Positions 16,112 through 23,822 of a stretch of 38,415 bases of DNA are shown piece by piece. A program made the position numbers and the translations under genes. The notes beneath the pieces are model-generated. The model was not told the origin of the DNA. It saw only the letters and a program-made list of their open reading frames with translations, and did no database searches. Location of the stretch: positions 1 to 38,415 of the forward strand of contig JAIBBS010000070.1 in assembly GCA_019694555.1 (NCBI GenBank), given 5' to 3'. Source of the DNA: Nannocystaceae bacterium (lineage in GTDB: Bacteria > Myxococcota_A > Polyangia > Nannocystales > Nannocystaceae). Each line of letters begins with the position of its first letter. Within the stretch, counting starts at the first letter, position 1.

Positions 16112-17539
16112 ATGCAGCGACGACGCATCGGGGTGATCGGCTTGGCGTGGGTGATGGCGGGTTGCGCGGACGCGGGCAGCGATCCGCAGGCCGCGACGGA
16201 CGGGGACGGCAGCGGCGGCGCCGACACCAGCGCCGGCACCGAAGACGGCGGCGAGGCCAGCACGGGCGAGTCCACCGGCGGCGACGCGGACGCGCGACCG
16301 AACTGGCACGAGGACATCGCACCGCTGGTCGCGACGCACTGCCGCTCGTGCCACAGCGACGGCAAGCTCGCGTTCTCGATGGACGACTACGAGGACGCGA
16401 AGGTGTGGGCGGGCAGCATGGCCGCGCAGACGCAGCTGCGACTCATGCCGCCGTGGCACGCGGTCGAGACCGACGGCTGCACCCCGCCGGCGCCGTTCGA
16501 GCACGACGCGCGGCTCGAGCAGGCCGAGATCGACGCGTTCGCGGCGTGGGCCGATCTCGGCGCACCCCAGGGCGATCCGGCCAAGGCCGCGCCGCTGCCC
16601 GAGCCGCCTTCGATCGACCTCGCCGATCCCAACGTGATCGTGCCGATGGGCGCCGAGATCACCGTCGAGGGCGACGGCGCGACGCTCGACTACTTCCACT
16701 GCCTGTCGTTCGACCCCGGTCACGATCAGACCGTCTACGTCGACGGCCTGCAGGTGGTGCCGGGCAACGCGACGATCCTGCACCACGTGCTCATCTTCGT
16801 CGACGAGCAGGCCGACTCGGCCAGCTGGCCCGACGGTGTGCTGCACGACTGTGGCGGCGGCGGCGGCATCGACCAGCCGCGCCTGGTCGGCGGCTGGGTG
16901 CCCGGCGGCATGCCGATCGAGCCGCCCGAGGACGTCGGCATCGTGCTGCCCGCGGGCGCGCGCATCGTGTTCAACGTGCACTACCACGCCAGCCCCATGG
17001 GTCCCGAGAGCGACGACACCACCGCGATCGCGCTGCGCTGGACCACCACGCCGCCGCAGTGGGTCTCGCAGCTCACCCTGCTCGGTGCCCCGGGCCTGGG
17101 CGACAGCGTCACCGGCGACTTCGTGATCCCAGCCGGCGCGACCGGACACGAGGAAGCGCTGCGTTGGACCGTGCCGGCCAGCGCGGGCAACGAGGTGCGC
17201 CTGTGGTCGATCGGGCACCACATGCACAAGGTCGGCGTCGACGCGCGCACGACGTTGACCCGCGCCGGCGGCGACACCGAGTGCCTGCTGCAGACGCCGC
17301 GCTGGGACTTCGGCTGGCAGCGGTTGTACGAGTACGACCGCGCGATCGAGGACACCGTCGCGCTCGCACCCGGCGACAGCATCGAGGTGCGCTGCGCGTA
17401 CGACAACGCGCTGTCCAACCCGCAGGTCGTCGCGGCGCTCGCGGAGGTCGGTCAGAGCGAACCCCACGACGTGGTGCTGGGCGAGGGCTCGCTCGACGAG
17501 ATGTGCATCGCCGGCGTCGGCCTGGCCGCGCGACCGTGA
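16112..17539 (+). CDS. Lipoprotein fusing a c-type heme motif to a PHM/DBH-like copper monooxygenase
   Basis: 475 aa from ATG 16112. The signal ends in the lipobox MAGC (Cys18), followed by an acidic Gly/Ser/Thr linker (about 20-60). Residues 65-150 hold one heme-c site, Cys77-x-x-Cys80-His81, with a candidate axial Met in LMPPWH. Residues about 170-470 resemble copper type II ascorbate-dependent monooxygenases: paired His in ILHHVLIF (224-225), HYH (290-292) and HHMH (369-372) can form the two copper sites. The family hydroxylates substrates with O2. Heme attached to the same chain suggests electrons arrive through cytochrome c rather than ascorbate (inference). ATG 16112 is 9 nt downstream of an AGGGG ribosome site. 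Confidence 0.85.
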   Translation: MQRRRIGVIGLAWVMAGCADAGSDPQAATDGDGSGGADTSAGTEDGGEASTGESTGGDADARPNWHEDIAPLVATHCRSCHSDGKLAFSMDDYEDAKVWAGSMAAQTQLRLMPPWHAVETDGCTPPAPFEHDARLEQAEIDAFAAWADLGAPQGDPAKAAPLPEPPSIDLADPNVIVPMGAEITVEGDGATLDYFHCLSFDPGHDQTVYVDGLQVVPGNATILHHVLIFVDEQADSASWPDGVLHDCGGGGGIDQPRLVGGWVPGGMPIEPPEDVGIVLPAGARIVFNVHYHASPMGPESDDTTAIALRWTTTPPQWVSQLTLLGAPGLGDSVTGDFVIPAGATGHEEALRWTVPASAGNEVRLWSIGHHMHKVGVDARTTLTRAGGDTECLLQTPRWDFGWQRLYEYDRAIEDTVALAPGDSIEVRCAYDNALSNPQVVAALAEVGQSEPHDVVLGEGSLDEMCIAGVGLAARP

Positions 17540-17555
17540 TCCACGCACCGCGTGG

Positions 17556-17561
17556 TATGCT
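17556..17561 (+). promoter_or_regulatory. -10-like element of the RCC1 lipoprotein gene
   Basis: TATGCT lies 9 nt upstream of ATG 17571, and only 31 nt separate this gene from the previous stop. The position suggests an independent leaderless promoter rather than simple read-through. Confidence 0.55.
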
Positions 17562-17570
17562 GCGGTCGCG

Positions 17571-18893
17571 ATGTCTGGGCGTCGGCTCCTCGCAGCCACG
17601 GCGATGGCAGCCGCGATCGCGCCGGCGTGCATCGAGCTGCGCGCGTACCGTTGCGACGACGACGACGCGTGCGTGCTCGACGGCGTCGGCGGTCGCTGCG
17701 AGCCGGAGTCGGTCTGCAGCTACCCCGACGACGACTGCGCCGGCGGCTACCGCTACGAATCGCAGGCGCCGGGCATGCTCGCGAACGCGTGCGTGCCCGC
17801 GCCCGACGCGTGCGAGTCCCAGCCGTGCGAGGCGACCGCGCTGGTGGTCGGAGACGCGCACGCGTGCATCGTCGATGGCGACGGCGCGCTGTGGTGCTGG
17901 GGCGCGAACCTGCACGGCCAGCTCGGACGCGGCTCGACCGCGCCCGCGGAGCGCTGTCCCGGCAAGACCGCGGCGTTGCCCGCGGTCGCTCGCGCTGCGG
18001 CCTCGCAGCACATGTGCACGCGCACCAACACCGATGCGCTGTGGTGCTGGGGTCGCAACGACGACGGACAGGTCGACTGGCACGACGGCGTCGAGCCCGA
18101 CGTGCGCGCGCCGCTGCTGGTGCCCGAGCTCGGCATCGTGCCGGCGGTGCTCGACGTCGGCCCGCACCTGAGCTGCGCCGCCAACGGCACCGCGGTGCGT
18201 TGTTGGGGCCTGCTGCCGCCGAGCATCGAGGCGCCCTACGGCTTCGATGCGCCCGCGACCGTGGCCGCGATCGTGGCCGGCGCGGCGCATGCCTGCGCGC
18301 GCCTCGACGACGGCTCGGTGCTGTGCCTGGGCGACGACTCGCGCGGCCAGCTCGGCGACGGTGTGCCCAATCCGCTGATGGCTCCGCTGGTGGCTTCGGT
18401 GCCGTTCAGCAGCGGCACGCTCGCGCTCGATGCCGGTGTCGATCACAACTGCGCCGTGGTCGACGCGGGCCTGGGGCCCGAGGTGCGCTGCTGGGGCGCG
18501 AACGATCTGGGCCAGTGCGGCGCGCCGCCCGAGGTCGCGATGATCGCGACACCCACCACCGTGCCCAACCTCGTGCCCGGTCCGTACCGCCAGCTCGCGC
18601 TCGGTGCGAGGCACTCGTGCGTGCTGGCGCAGGACGGCCGCGTGCAGTGTTGGGGTGACAACGCCGCCGGTCAGGTCGGACCCGACGCACCCGCGGGCTT
18701 CGGTGCGCACACCGTCGTGCTCGAGGACGACGAAGCCCTGCGCGCGGTCGAGATCGGCGCGGGCGATGCGTTCACCTGCGCGCGCACCGAGGACGGGCGC
18801 GTGATCTGCTGGGGTGACAACGCGGCGCTGCAGCTGGGCGATCCATCGTCGGAGACGACGCGCGCGCACCGAGAGATCGCGCTGGGTTGCTAG
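17571..18893 (+). CDS. RCC1/BLIP-II repeat lipoprotein
   Basis: 440 aa. The N-terminus MSGRRLLAATAMAAAIAPAC is a lipoprotein signal. A Cys-rich segment with about ten cysteines (about 21-85) precedes seven RCC1-type blades. The blades are recognisable by GALWCWGANLHGQLG, DALWCWGRNDDGQV, TAVRCWGLL, SVLCLGDDSRGQLGDG, PEVRCWGANDLGQCG, GRVQCWGDNAAGQVG and GRVICWGDNAALQLGD. The fold is a seven-blade beta-propeller used for protein binding. Many myxobacteria carry such surface lipoproteins; no partner is known here. It is convergent with the FHA-LuxR gene, with a 9-bp gap and no terminator. Confidence 0.9.
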   Translation: MSGRRLLAATAMAAAIAPACIELRAYRCDDDDACVLDGVGGRCEPESVCSYPDDDCAGGYRYESQAPGMLANACVPAPDACESQPCEATALVVGDAHACIVDGDGALWCWGANLHGQLGRGSTAPAERCPGKTAALPAVARAAASQHMCTRTNTDALWCWGRNDDGQVDWHDGVEPDVRAPLLVPELGIVPAVLDVGPHLSCAANGTAVRCWGLLPPSIEAPYGFDAPATVAAIVAGAAHACARLDDGSVLCLGDDSRGQLGDGVPNPLMAPLVASVPFSSGTLALDAGVDHNCAVVDAGLGPEVRCWGANDLGQCGAPPEVAMIATPTTVPNLVPGPYRQLALGARHSCVLAQDGRVQCWGDNAAGQVGPDAPAGFGAHTVVLEDDEALRAVEIGAGDAFTCARTEDGRVICWGDNAALQLGDPSSETTRAHREIALGC

Positions 18894-18902
18894 TCCGCTG
18901 GC

Positions 18903-19526
18903 TCAGCGCGCGCGCACCAGGCCGCGCTCGACCACGTAGCGTGCCAGCGCCGAGCGGCTGGGCAGGCCCAGGCGCTCGTAGATCCGCGTCAGGTGCGTGC
19001 TGACGGTACGCGGGCTGATGAAGAGCTTCGCGCCGATCTCCTCGGTCGTGAGGCCTTCGGCGACCAGCAACGCGACCTCGAGCTCGCGCTTGGACAAGCC
19101 CGCCGCGGCCGCGCGCGTGACCGGATCGTCCGCGACGCCGTCGTCGGGCGCGACCGCCTGCGCGGGCCAGTGCCCGAAGCGCAGCGTCACGTCGGGACCG
19201 ATCTGGATGCGATCACCCTCGCGCACCACCGCCATGTCGACGCGCGCGCCGTTGAGGAACGTGCCGTTGGTCGAGTCGAGGTCGATGATGTTGACCACGC
19301 CCTCGTCGCCGATCACCAGCTTGGCATGGCGGCGTGAGACCCCGTCGTCGTCGAGCACCAGCTCCGCGCCGCTGGTGCGACCGATGAGCGTGCTGCCGGT
19401 CAGCAGCACCAGCTTGCGGCCCTTGGCGCGCCCGACCACGACCTCGAGGCACGCGACCTCGCCGGGGTTGCGGCCGCGCGCGATCCGGACCGGTCGCACG
19501 ACCGTGGACTTGTCGTCGGCGTCCAT
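18903..19526 (-). CDS. FHA-domain LuxR-type transcriptional regulator
   Basis: 207 aa from ATG 19526. The FHA domain (about 28-120) has LIGRTSGAELVLDDDGVSRR and HAKL, IDLDSTNGTFLNG and IQIGPDVTLRFG, with the phosphothreonine-binding Arg, Ser-Arg-x-His and Asn-Gly residues in place. A LuxR helix-turn-helix (about 143-205) has LSKRELEVALLVAEGLTTEE and SPRTVSTHLTRIYERLGL. FHA domains bind phosphothreonine, so this is a plausible direct target of Ser/Thr kinases such as the two in this window, turning phosphorylation into transcription (inference). A TATCTT hexamer 11 nt upstream suggests a leaderless transcript. The open frame extends far upstream but is not codon-biased there. Confidence 0.92.
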   Translation of the reverse strand: MDADDKSTVVRPVRIARGRNPGEVACLEVVVGRAKGRKLVLLTGSTLIGRTSGAELVLDDDGVSRRHAKLVIGDEGVVNIIDLDSTNGTFLNGARVDMAVVREGDRIQIGPDVTLRFGHWPAQAVAPDDGVADDPVTRAAAAGLSKRELEVALLVAEGLTTEEIGAKLFISPRTVSTHLTRIYERLGLPSRSALARYVVERGLVRAR

Positions 19527-19537
19527 CGCCGACACCG

Positions 19538-19543
19538 AAGATA
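19538..19543 (-). promoter_or_regulatory. -10-like element of the FHA-LuxR gene
   Basis: TATCTT on the minus strand is 11 nt before the ATG at 19526. No convincing -35 is present. This fits the same leaderless pattern seen at other genes here. Confidence 0.5.
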
Positions 19544-19610
19544 GCACCGCGGCCACCTCGGGCCCCGCGATTGCGGTGGACACGGATTCGGTCCGCGCGC
19601 ACCTGCGTGT

Positions 19611-19811
19611 ATGATCGGCGGGCCTTGGTCGTTCGCGCCACGTCGGCGCTGCGGCACGCGCGAGGCCGGCGGCGCATGGACAGCGGCAGCAGCGGCTGCG
19701 ATCGCGCGCGGACTCGCGGTCGATGCCGTCGAGGTGATCGGCGACTTCGACTTCGGCCCCGGCGGCGACGTGACGGTCTCGAACCTCGAGGTGCTGCCGA
19801 TCTGCGGCTGA
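19611..19811 (+). CDS. Possible small protein or gene remnant (66 aa)
   Basis: The C-terminal half (VDAVEVIGDFDFGPGGDVTV, then SNLEVLPICG) has the strong G/C third-position bias of real genes here, while the N-terminal half is Arg/Ala-rich and less convincing. It could be a genuine small protein starting at ATG 19611, divergent from the FHA-LuxR gene by 84 bp, or the 3' remnant of a gene disrupted at the edge of the low-GC islet that begins just after its stop. No domain is recognised. Confidence 0.35.
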   Translation: MIGGPWSFAPRRRCGTREAGGAWTAAAAAAIARGLAVDAVEVIGDFDFGPGGDVTVSNLEVLPICG

Positions 19812-19927
19812 GCCTGGGCGCCACGCCTGCGCGGCCTTGCCGCCGACGCCCACGCGCCGGTGGAAACGATGTTCGTTCTGTGATTGAGGACGGTTCGGAG
19901 CGCCCTGCCGAGTGCGGGAGACGCGCA

Positions 19928-19935
19928 GGGGGGGG
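19928..19935 (+). repeat. Run of eight G residues upstream of the islet operon
   Basis: An uninterrupted G8 tract lies 33 nt upstream of the first islet ATG. Homopolymer G tracts can slip during replication. At this position length changes could alter promoter or leader spacing but not a reading frame. Confidence 0.4.
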
Positions 19936-19968
19936 AGCTCACGTAGCGTGGCCGCGAGGAGCTGGAAA

Positions 19969-20376
19969 ATGGCAGGAAAACGAATCATCGTGATCGAACG
20001 ACGGACGTACACATTCACCGGACTGGCGGCCAGCCAATCGCAGACCACGGTGATCGAGCGTGCGCTCGACGTGACCGCGCACAAGGAGGGCACACTGCAG
20101 GTCGCCATGCACTCTCAGACCTGGACCTCGGGACAGACGCTCTCGATCACTGCGACGCCGGTGCAGATCGTGGAAAGCGAACCCACGACCGACTTCCTGG
20201 CGACCAGCGCAGCGGCGACCGCCAGTGCGGGCAGCGGGACCAACGGCAAGCTCGTCACCGCCAACTTGAGCTCCGGCTTCGGCTCTCACGTACAAATTGC
20301 CGTCAACGCCACACAGCCCGCGAGTTCGTCGCCGCTCGCGTGCACGATCACGGTCATCCTCGTCCTGAAGGACTGA
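19969..20376 (+). CDS. Beta-rich hypothetical protein, stand-alone copy of a domain shared with the next gene
   Basis: 135 aa from ATG 19969, preceded by GAGGA (19956-19960) at a good distance. There is no signal peptide or membrane helix. The sequence alternates hydrophobic and polar residues as in a beta-sandwich. Its end (LSSGFGSHVQIAVNATQP, then LVLK at 131-134) lines up with LAAGFTGPVRISIRCGQP and LVLK (130-133) of the downstream protein. GLA.....TTVI near residue 18-29 lines up with GLS....ETIVL there. The two are therefore probably homologous domains. Codon use and GC are unlike the flanking genes. The stop is 2 nt before the next start, so it is an operon. Function unknown; it may be a structural or subunit partner. 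Confidence 0.8.
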   Translation: MAGKRIIVIERRTYTFTGLAASQSQTTVIERALDVTAHKEGTLQVAMHSQTWTSGQTLSITATPVQIVESEPTTDFLATSAAATASAGSGTNGKLVTANLSSGFGSHVQIAVNATQPASSSPLACTITVILVLKD

Positions 20377-20378
20377 CC

Positions 20379-22838
20379 GTGGCCGGCCACGTCATCCCGA
20401 TCGCAAGACCGCTGCAGCTGCAGCTCGACGGGCTGTCGGGCGGCGCAGAGGAGACGATCGTGCTCGCGCGCGCGGTGTGGTTGAGCGAGGCCACGGACGT
20501 GACACTGCGCGTCGGCCTGGTCACGGTGGCGCTCGAGAGTCCGGCAACGCCGGGTTTCGTGGTCGAGGTACGACCGGTGGTCCTCGGGCAAGCGCCCGGC
20601 GATGACGTCGTCGGCGATCCAGTGGCGTCGATCTCGATCGTCGAGGTGACCGCCGGTACGTTGTTGCTCGCGCCGCTGGCAGCGGGCTTCACCGGCCCAG
20701 TACGAATCTCGATTCGGTGCGGCCAACCCTTGTCGGGACCGCTGCAGCTCCGAGCGTACGTGGATCTCGTATTGAAGTGGTCGGAGCGGACGATCCAAAC
20801 ACGCGCACGTCGGGGCCTGGGACGTTCGATGCAGCCATGGCGTCGCGGCCGATCTTCCACCGCGCGGGCACTCGCAGCGGCGCAGGCGAATTCGGCGAAT
20901 CCAGCCGACTCGACCGCGCTCCCGTCCGAGCGCGAGTTCCAGGCGCGGGCCGAATCCCGAACGGAAGCAGTGTTGCAGCGCGTCGCGGCGCTCAGCAGGC
21001 GGTTGGGACCACGACGGTGGCTGGAGCGCGCGACCGTCCGCGCGTGGCAAGCTCGCGACGCGGCGATGGCGGTGAGCGCATGCGGGTGCGAGGGCAACGC
21101 ACGGTCGGCGGAGTTCTCGTCCAGCGAACCCCCGTTCTTCCCGACCGACATCTCGCGCAACCTCGCGCCGCCGCGGCTCGTGGCTGGGCCGTCTCGCGAG
21201 GACCCAGCCGAATGCAGCGAAGGCGTGTGCTGCACGACGACGACGCTCGTGATCGGGCCCGACGCATTCGGGAACACCGACGAAGTGCTGGCGCAGGTCT
21301 GCTACCCGTCGGCAATCGCGACCGGCCAAACCGTCGGCCTCTTCTTGCTGACGCACGGCTCGCCCGACGGCGGAGTCGTGGACGATCCGGCAGAGTGGCT
21401 CGACACGCCTGGCGCCGACTTCCTGCCCTTGCAGCACGACCTGGCTCGCGCGGGCATCATCTCATTCTTCGTCGTGCGTATCGGAGGCTACGCCGACCGC
21501 GCCGAAGCACTCATGCAGGCAATCGGCGCAGCGAAGCTCTACATCGTGGGTCAAGCGGCGCAGGATCCCACGAGCCCACTCGCCATGGTCGACGTGAATA
21601 CGCTGCAGGTCGGCCTCGGCGGCCACAGCGACGGCGGCGCGGCTGCGCTCATCGCCGCGTCGGTCGAACGCGGCGTGCCCGTGCGAGCAGTGGTGGGTCT
21701 CGCGAGCGGGCAAGGCGATCTCGTCAACGCGGCTCTCCACCCGGGGACGTACTATCTTGGCATCGTTGGCACCCACGACGATTCGCTGTCCGTGAAGAAC
21801 TACCGCCCAGTCAACGTGTACGACCTGGTCGAGTCTGACCGCCCCAAGGTCCTGGTGGGCCTCCGAGGCGTGACCCATGCGCAGCTCGGCCCCGGAATCG
21901 GTTCGACAGTCCTTGATAAAGGCGACTACATGGAAGAGAGCACAGCAGCGGCCGAAGTTGCCCTCGTCGCACGCAGCTACCTCGTACGCACATTTCTTCG
22001 CTGGTCGCTCCTCCATGACGAGAACGAGGGCCGGATGCTCGCCATCGACGATGTCGAGACCCTCGCGTGGGGCGAAACCAAGCTCGGCGACAGCGCGCCA
22101 GCGGTGGTCGGCCCGTTAACGACGACGAGACTCGCGACATTCCCGGCGGGCATTGACTGGCTCAGTGCCTTCGAGTGCCGCAGAATCTACTCCCCAGGCG
22201 CTGTGGGCAACGCAGAAGCCGTCTCGGGCTCGATCTACGGTCTAGGCCTTGCGACCATCAGTGAAGCGCAGACGCCAGCGGAGGTGGAGACCCGCAATTG
22301 TAACGGTGTTGAGGAGCCTGCCTGGGCGCCGACGACCGCACACATCGGGGAAGCCCTACTCGTCGCCTGGGATGTGTCAGTCGCGGATGAGTCCCGAGCA
22401 GTCGTGCGATTCGGCCTGGACGACGTGCTGAGTGCGGTCGCGGGCTTCCAACCCCCTGAGCAATTCAGCATTGTCGTCGAAGTAGCATTGCGAGCCAACG
22501 CGCCGGCGAACGTGCCGGTCGTCGAAGTGACTGGCGCTGTCGAATGGTGGCCGGCGCTCGGCTTGGGTGACGCGCAGGGCCCGACCGAATGGGTCTATCC
22601 GCAGCCGGTGCTCTATGGATTCGGGTATCCGTGCCCGCTGGTCTTCGAGGGTACCCAGGAGGCCCCGCTCCAGGATGCGCGCCGCACCGTGTTCACGTCG
22701 GTCAGCGCACGCCTGCCCCTGCTACGCGACGAGAAAGCGTTGCACAGCGCAACACATGTCTATCTCGACCTACTATGGGGCCCGTTCATTCGCGGCGAGG
22801 CCGTGATCCGCAACGTCAGCTTGGTGTATCATGGCTAG
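20379..22838 (+). CDS. Large alpha/beta-hydrolase-fold protein with duplicated N-terminal domain
   Basis: 819 aa from GTG 20379, 2 nt after the preceding stop. Residues 1-135 are homologous to the previous small protein. A helical, Arg-rich linker follows (about 140-230), then Cys-containing segments (ACGCEGN; ECSEGVCC at about 279-285). Residues about 288-515 form an alpha/beta-hydrolase core: oxyanion segment FLLTHGSPDGG (322-332), nucleophile Ser417 in GLGGHSDGGAAA, acid Asp467 or Asp468 in GTHDDS, and His500 in GVTHAQLG. The layout resembles PET-hydrolase/cutinase and chlorophyllase-like enzymes that cut esters. The C-terminal 300 residues are beta-rich and unrecognised. No signal peptide is visible, so its site of action is unclear. 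GC content is clearly lower than in flanking genes. Confidence 0.85.
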   Translation: MAGHVIPIARPLQLQLDGLSGGAEETIVLARAVWLSEATDVTLRVGLVTVALESPATPGFVVEVRPVVLGQAPGDDVVGDPVASISIVEVTAGTLLLAPLAAGFTGPVRISIRCGQPLSGPLQLRAYVDLVLKWSERTIQTRARRGLGRSMQPWRRGRSSTARALAAAQANSANPADSTALPSEREFQARAESRTEAVLQRVAALSRRLGPRRWLERATVRAWQARDAAMAVSACGCEGNARSAEFSSSEPPFFPTDISRNLAPPRLVAGPSREDPAECSEGVCCTTTTLVIGPDAFGNTDEVLAQVCYPSAIATGQTVGLFLLTHGSPDGGVVDDPAEWLDTPGADFLPLQHDLARAGIISFFVVRIGGYADRAEALMQAIGAAKLYIVGQAAQDPTSPLAMVDVNTLQVGLGGHSDGGAAALIAASVERGVPVRAVVGLASGQGDLVNAALHPGTYYLGIVGTHDDSLSVKNYRPVNVYDLVESDRPKVLVGLRGVTHAQLGPGIGSTVLDKGDYMEESTAAAEVALVARSYLVRTFLRWSLLHDENEGRMLAIDDVETLAWGETKLGDSAPAVVGPLTTTRLATFPAGIDWLSAFECRRIYSPGAVGNAEAVSGSIYGLGLATISEAQTPAEVETRNCNGVEEPAWAPTTAHIGEALLVAWDVSVADESRAVVRFGLDDVLSAVAGFQPPEQFSIVVEVALRANAPANVPVVEVTGAVEWWPALGLGDAQGPTEWVYPQPVLYGFGYPCPLVFEGTQEAPLQDARRTVFTSVSARLPLLRDEKALHSATHVYLDLLWGPFIRGEAVIRNVSLVYHG

Positions 22839-23757
22839 ACGAGCGAACCCGTTGCAAAGGGCTCGACTCTCGGCGCTGGCGACGGTTCTCGTCGCCGGCT
22901 GCGGGAGCCGGGCTCCACTGTCGGGCACTTCGACGACAACGAGTGGCACCGAGTCCGGCGTTGCCACGAGTCATGCGGGGTCGGACGTTGAATCAGCAAC
23001 GCTGGGTATGACGAGCAACATTACCACGGGCGACGGCACCCAGGCCGGAACCACCGACGGTGACCCGTCGCTGTGTCCGCGGTATCTCGGCAGCATCGAT
23101 CTCGGCTCTGACGGCGAGTGTGCATGGGTCGAACCGCCCCAGAATGGGGAATGCACGTGGTTCAATGACACCTGTGCCGACGGCTACAAGTGCACAGCCT
23201 TGGGAGAATGTGTAGAGCTGGCTTTCGATCCCGCAGGCCTCTACGAATCTTGCACTCAAGACGAGTCGTACCAGGACGACTGTGAGCGGGGGCTCCATTG
23301 CTACGGCGACGTTTGCGTGATGAACTGCCAGTGTTCGATCGCAGAGCCACATTGTGCTCTCGAGGAAACCGCATGCATTGCGAGCGGGTGCCTTCCCCCG
23401 TGCGACCCATTCCATCCCGAGTGCCCAGGCAACCTCGTATGCGACTTCACATTTCTCGGGTTCCGCTGTCTATCCTCCGGCCCGCCGAGCCCGGGCACAC
23501 TTGGCGACCCCTGCCAAACGGGACAGCAGTGCCTTGGCGCGCTGGTTCCCGCCGCAACGTGTTTCGGCGATATCTCCGCTAGCTACCCCGCGAGCCGCGT
23601 GCCCGGCTGCACGGACGACTACGGCTGCTGCATGGAGCTGTGTCACCTCTCCGACGGTGTCTGCAGCCGACCCGATGCCGTCTGCTTGCCGCTGTACGAG
23701 TACCCAGAGATCGCCGATTGCTTCGGCGACATCGGCGGCTGCCTGCTCCCGCAGTAG
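22831..23757 (+). CDS. Cysteine-rich lipoprotein of the islet operon
   Basis: 308 aa. The ATG at 22831 overlaps the preceding gene by 8 bp (ATGGCTAG), so the two are translationally coupled. The lipobox VAGC places the lipidated Cys at 24, followed by a Ser/Thr/Gly linker (about 25-75). The mature part carries about 30 cysteines in clusters such as CTWFNDTCADGYKCTALGEC, CERGLHCYGDVCVMNCQC and CPGNLVCDF. This is the pattern of myxobacterial Cys-rich outer-membrane lipoproteins; all cysteines could be disulfide bonded. GC is low here (57% in the line at 23221). It may display or anchor the hydrolase at the cell surface (inference from coupling only). Confidence 0.85.
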   Translation: MARRANPLQRARLSALATVLVAGCGSRAPLSGTSTTTSGTESGVATSHAGSDVESATLGMTSNITTGDGTQAGTTDGDPSLCPRYLGSIDLGSDGECAWVEPPQNGECTWFNDTCADGYKCTALGECVELAFDPAGLYESCTQDESYQDDCERGLHCYGDVCVMNCQCSIAEPHCALEETACIASGCLPPCDPFHPECPGNLVCDFTFLGFRCLSSGPPSPGTLGDPCQTGQQCLGALVPAATCFGDISASYPASRVPGCTDDYGCCMELCHLSDGVCSRPDAVCLPLYEYPEIADCFGDIGGCLLPQ

Positions 23758-23822
23758 CGCCCTGTCGATCTCGACCGGCGTCCCGCAGCGTGCGAGCGCG
23801 GCCGGGCCGCAGGTGCTAGCGT

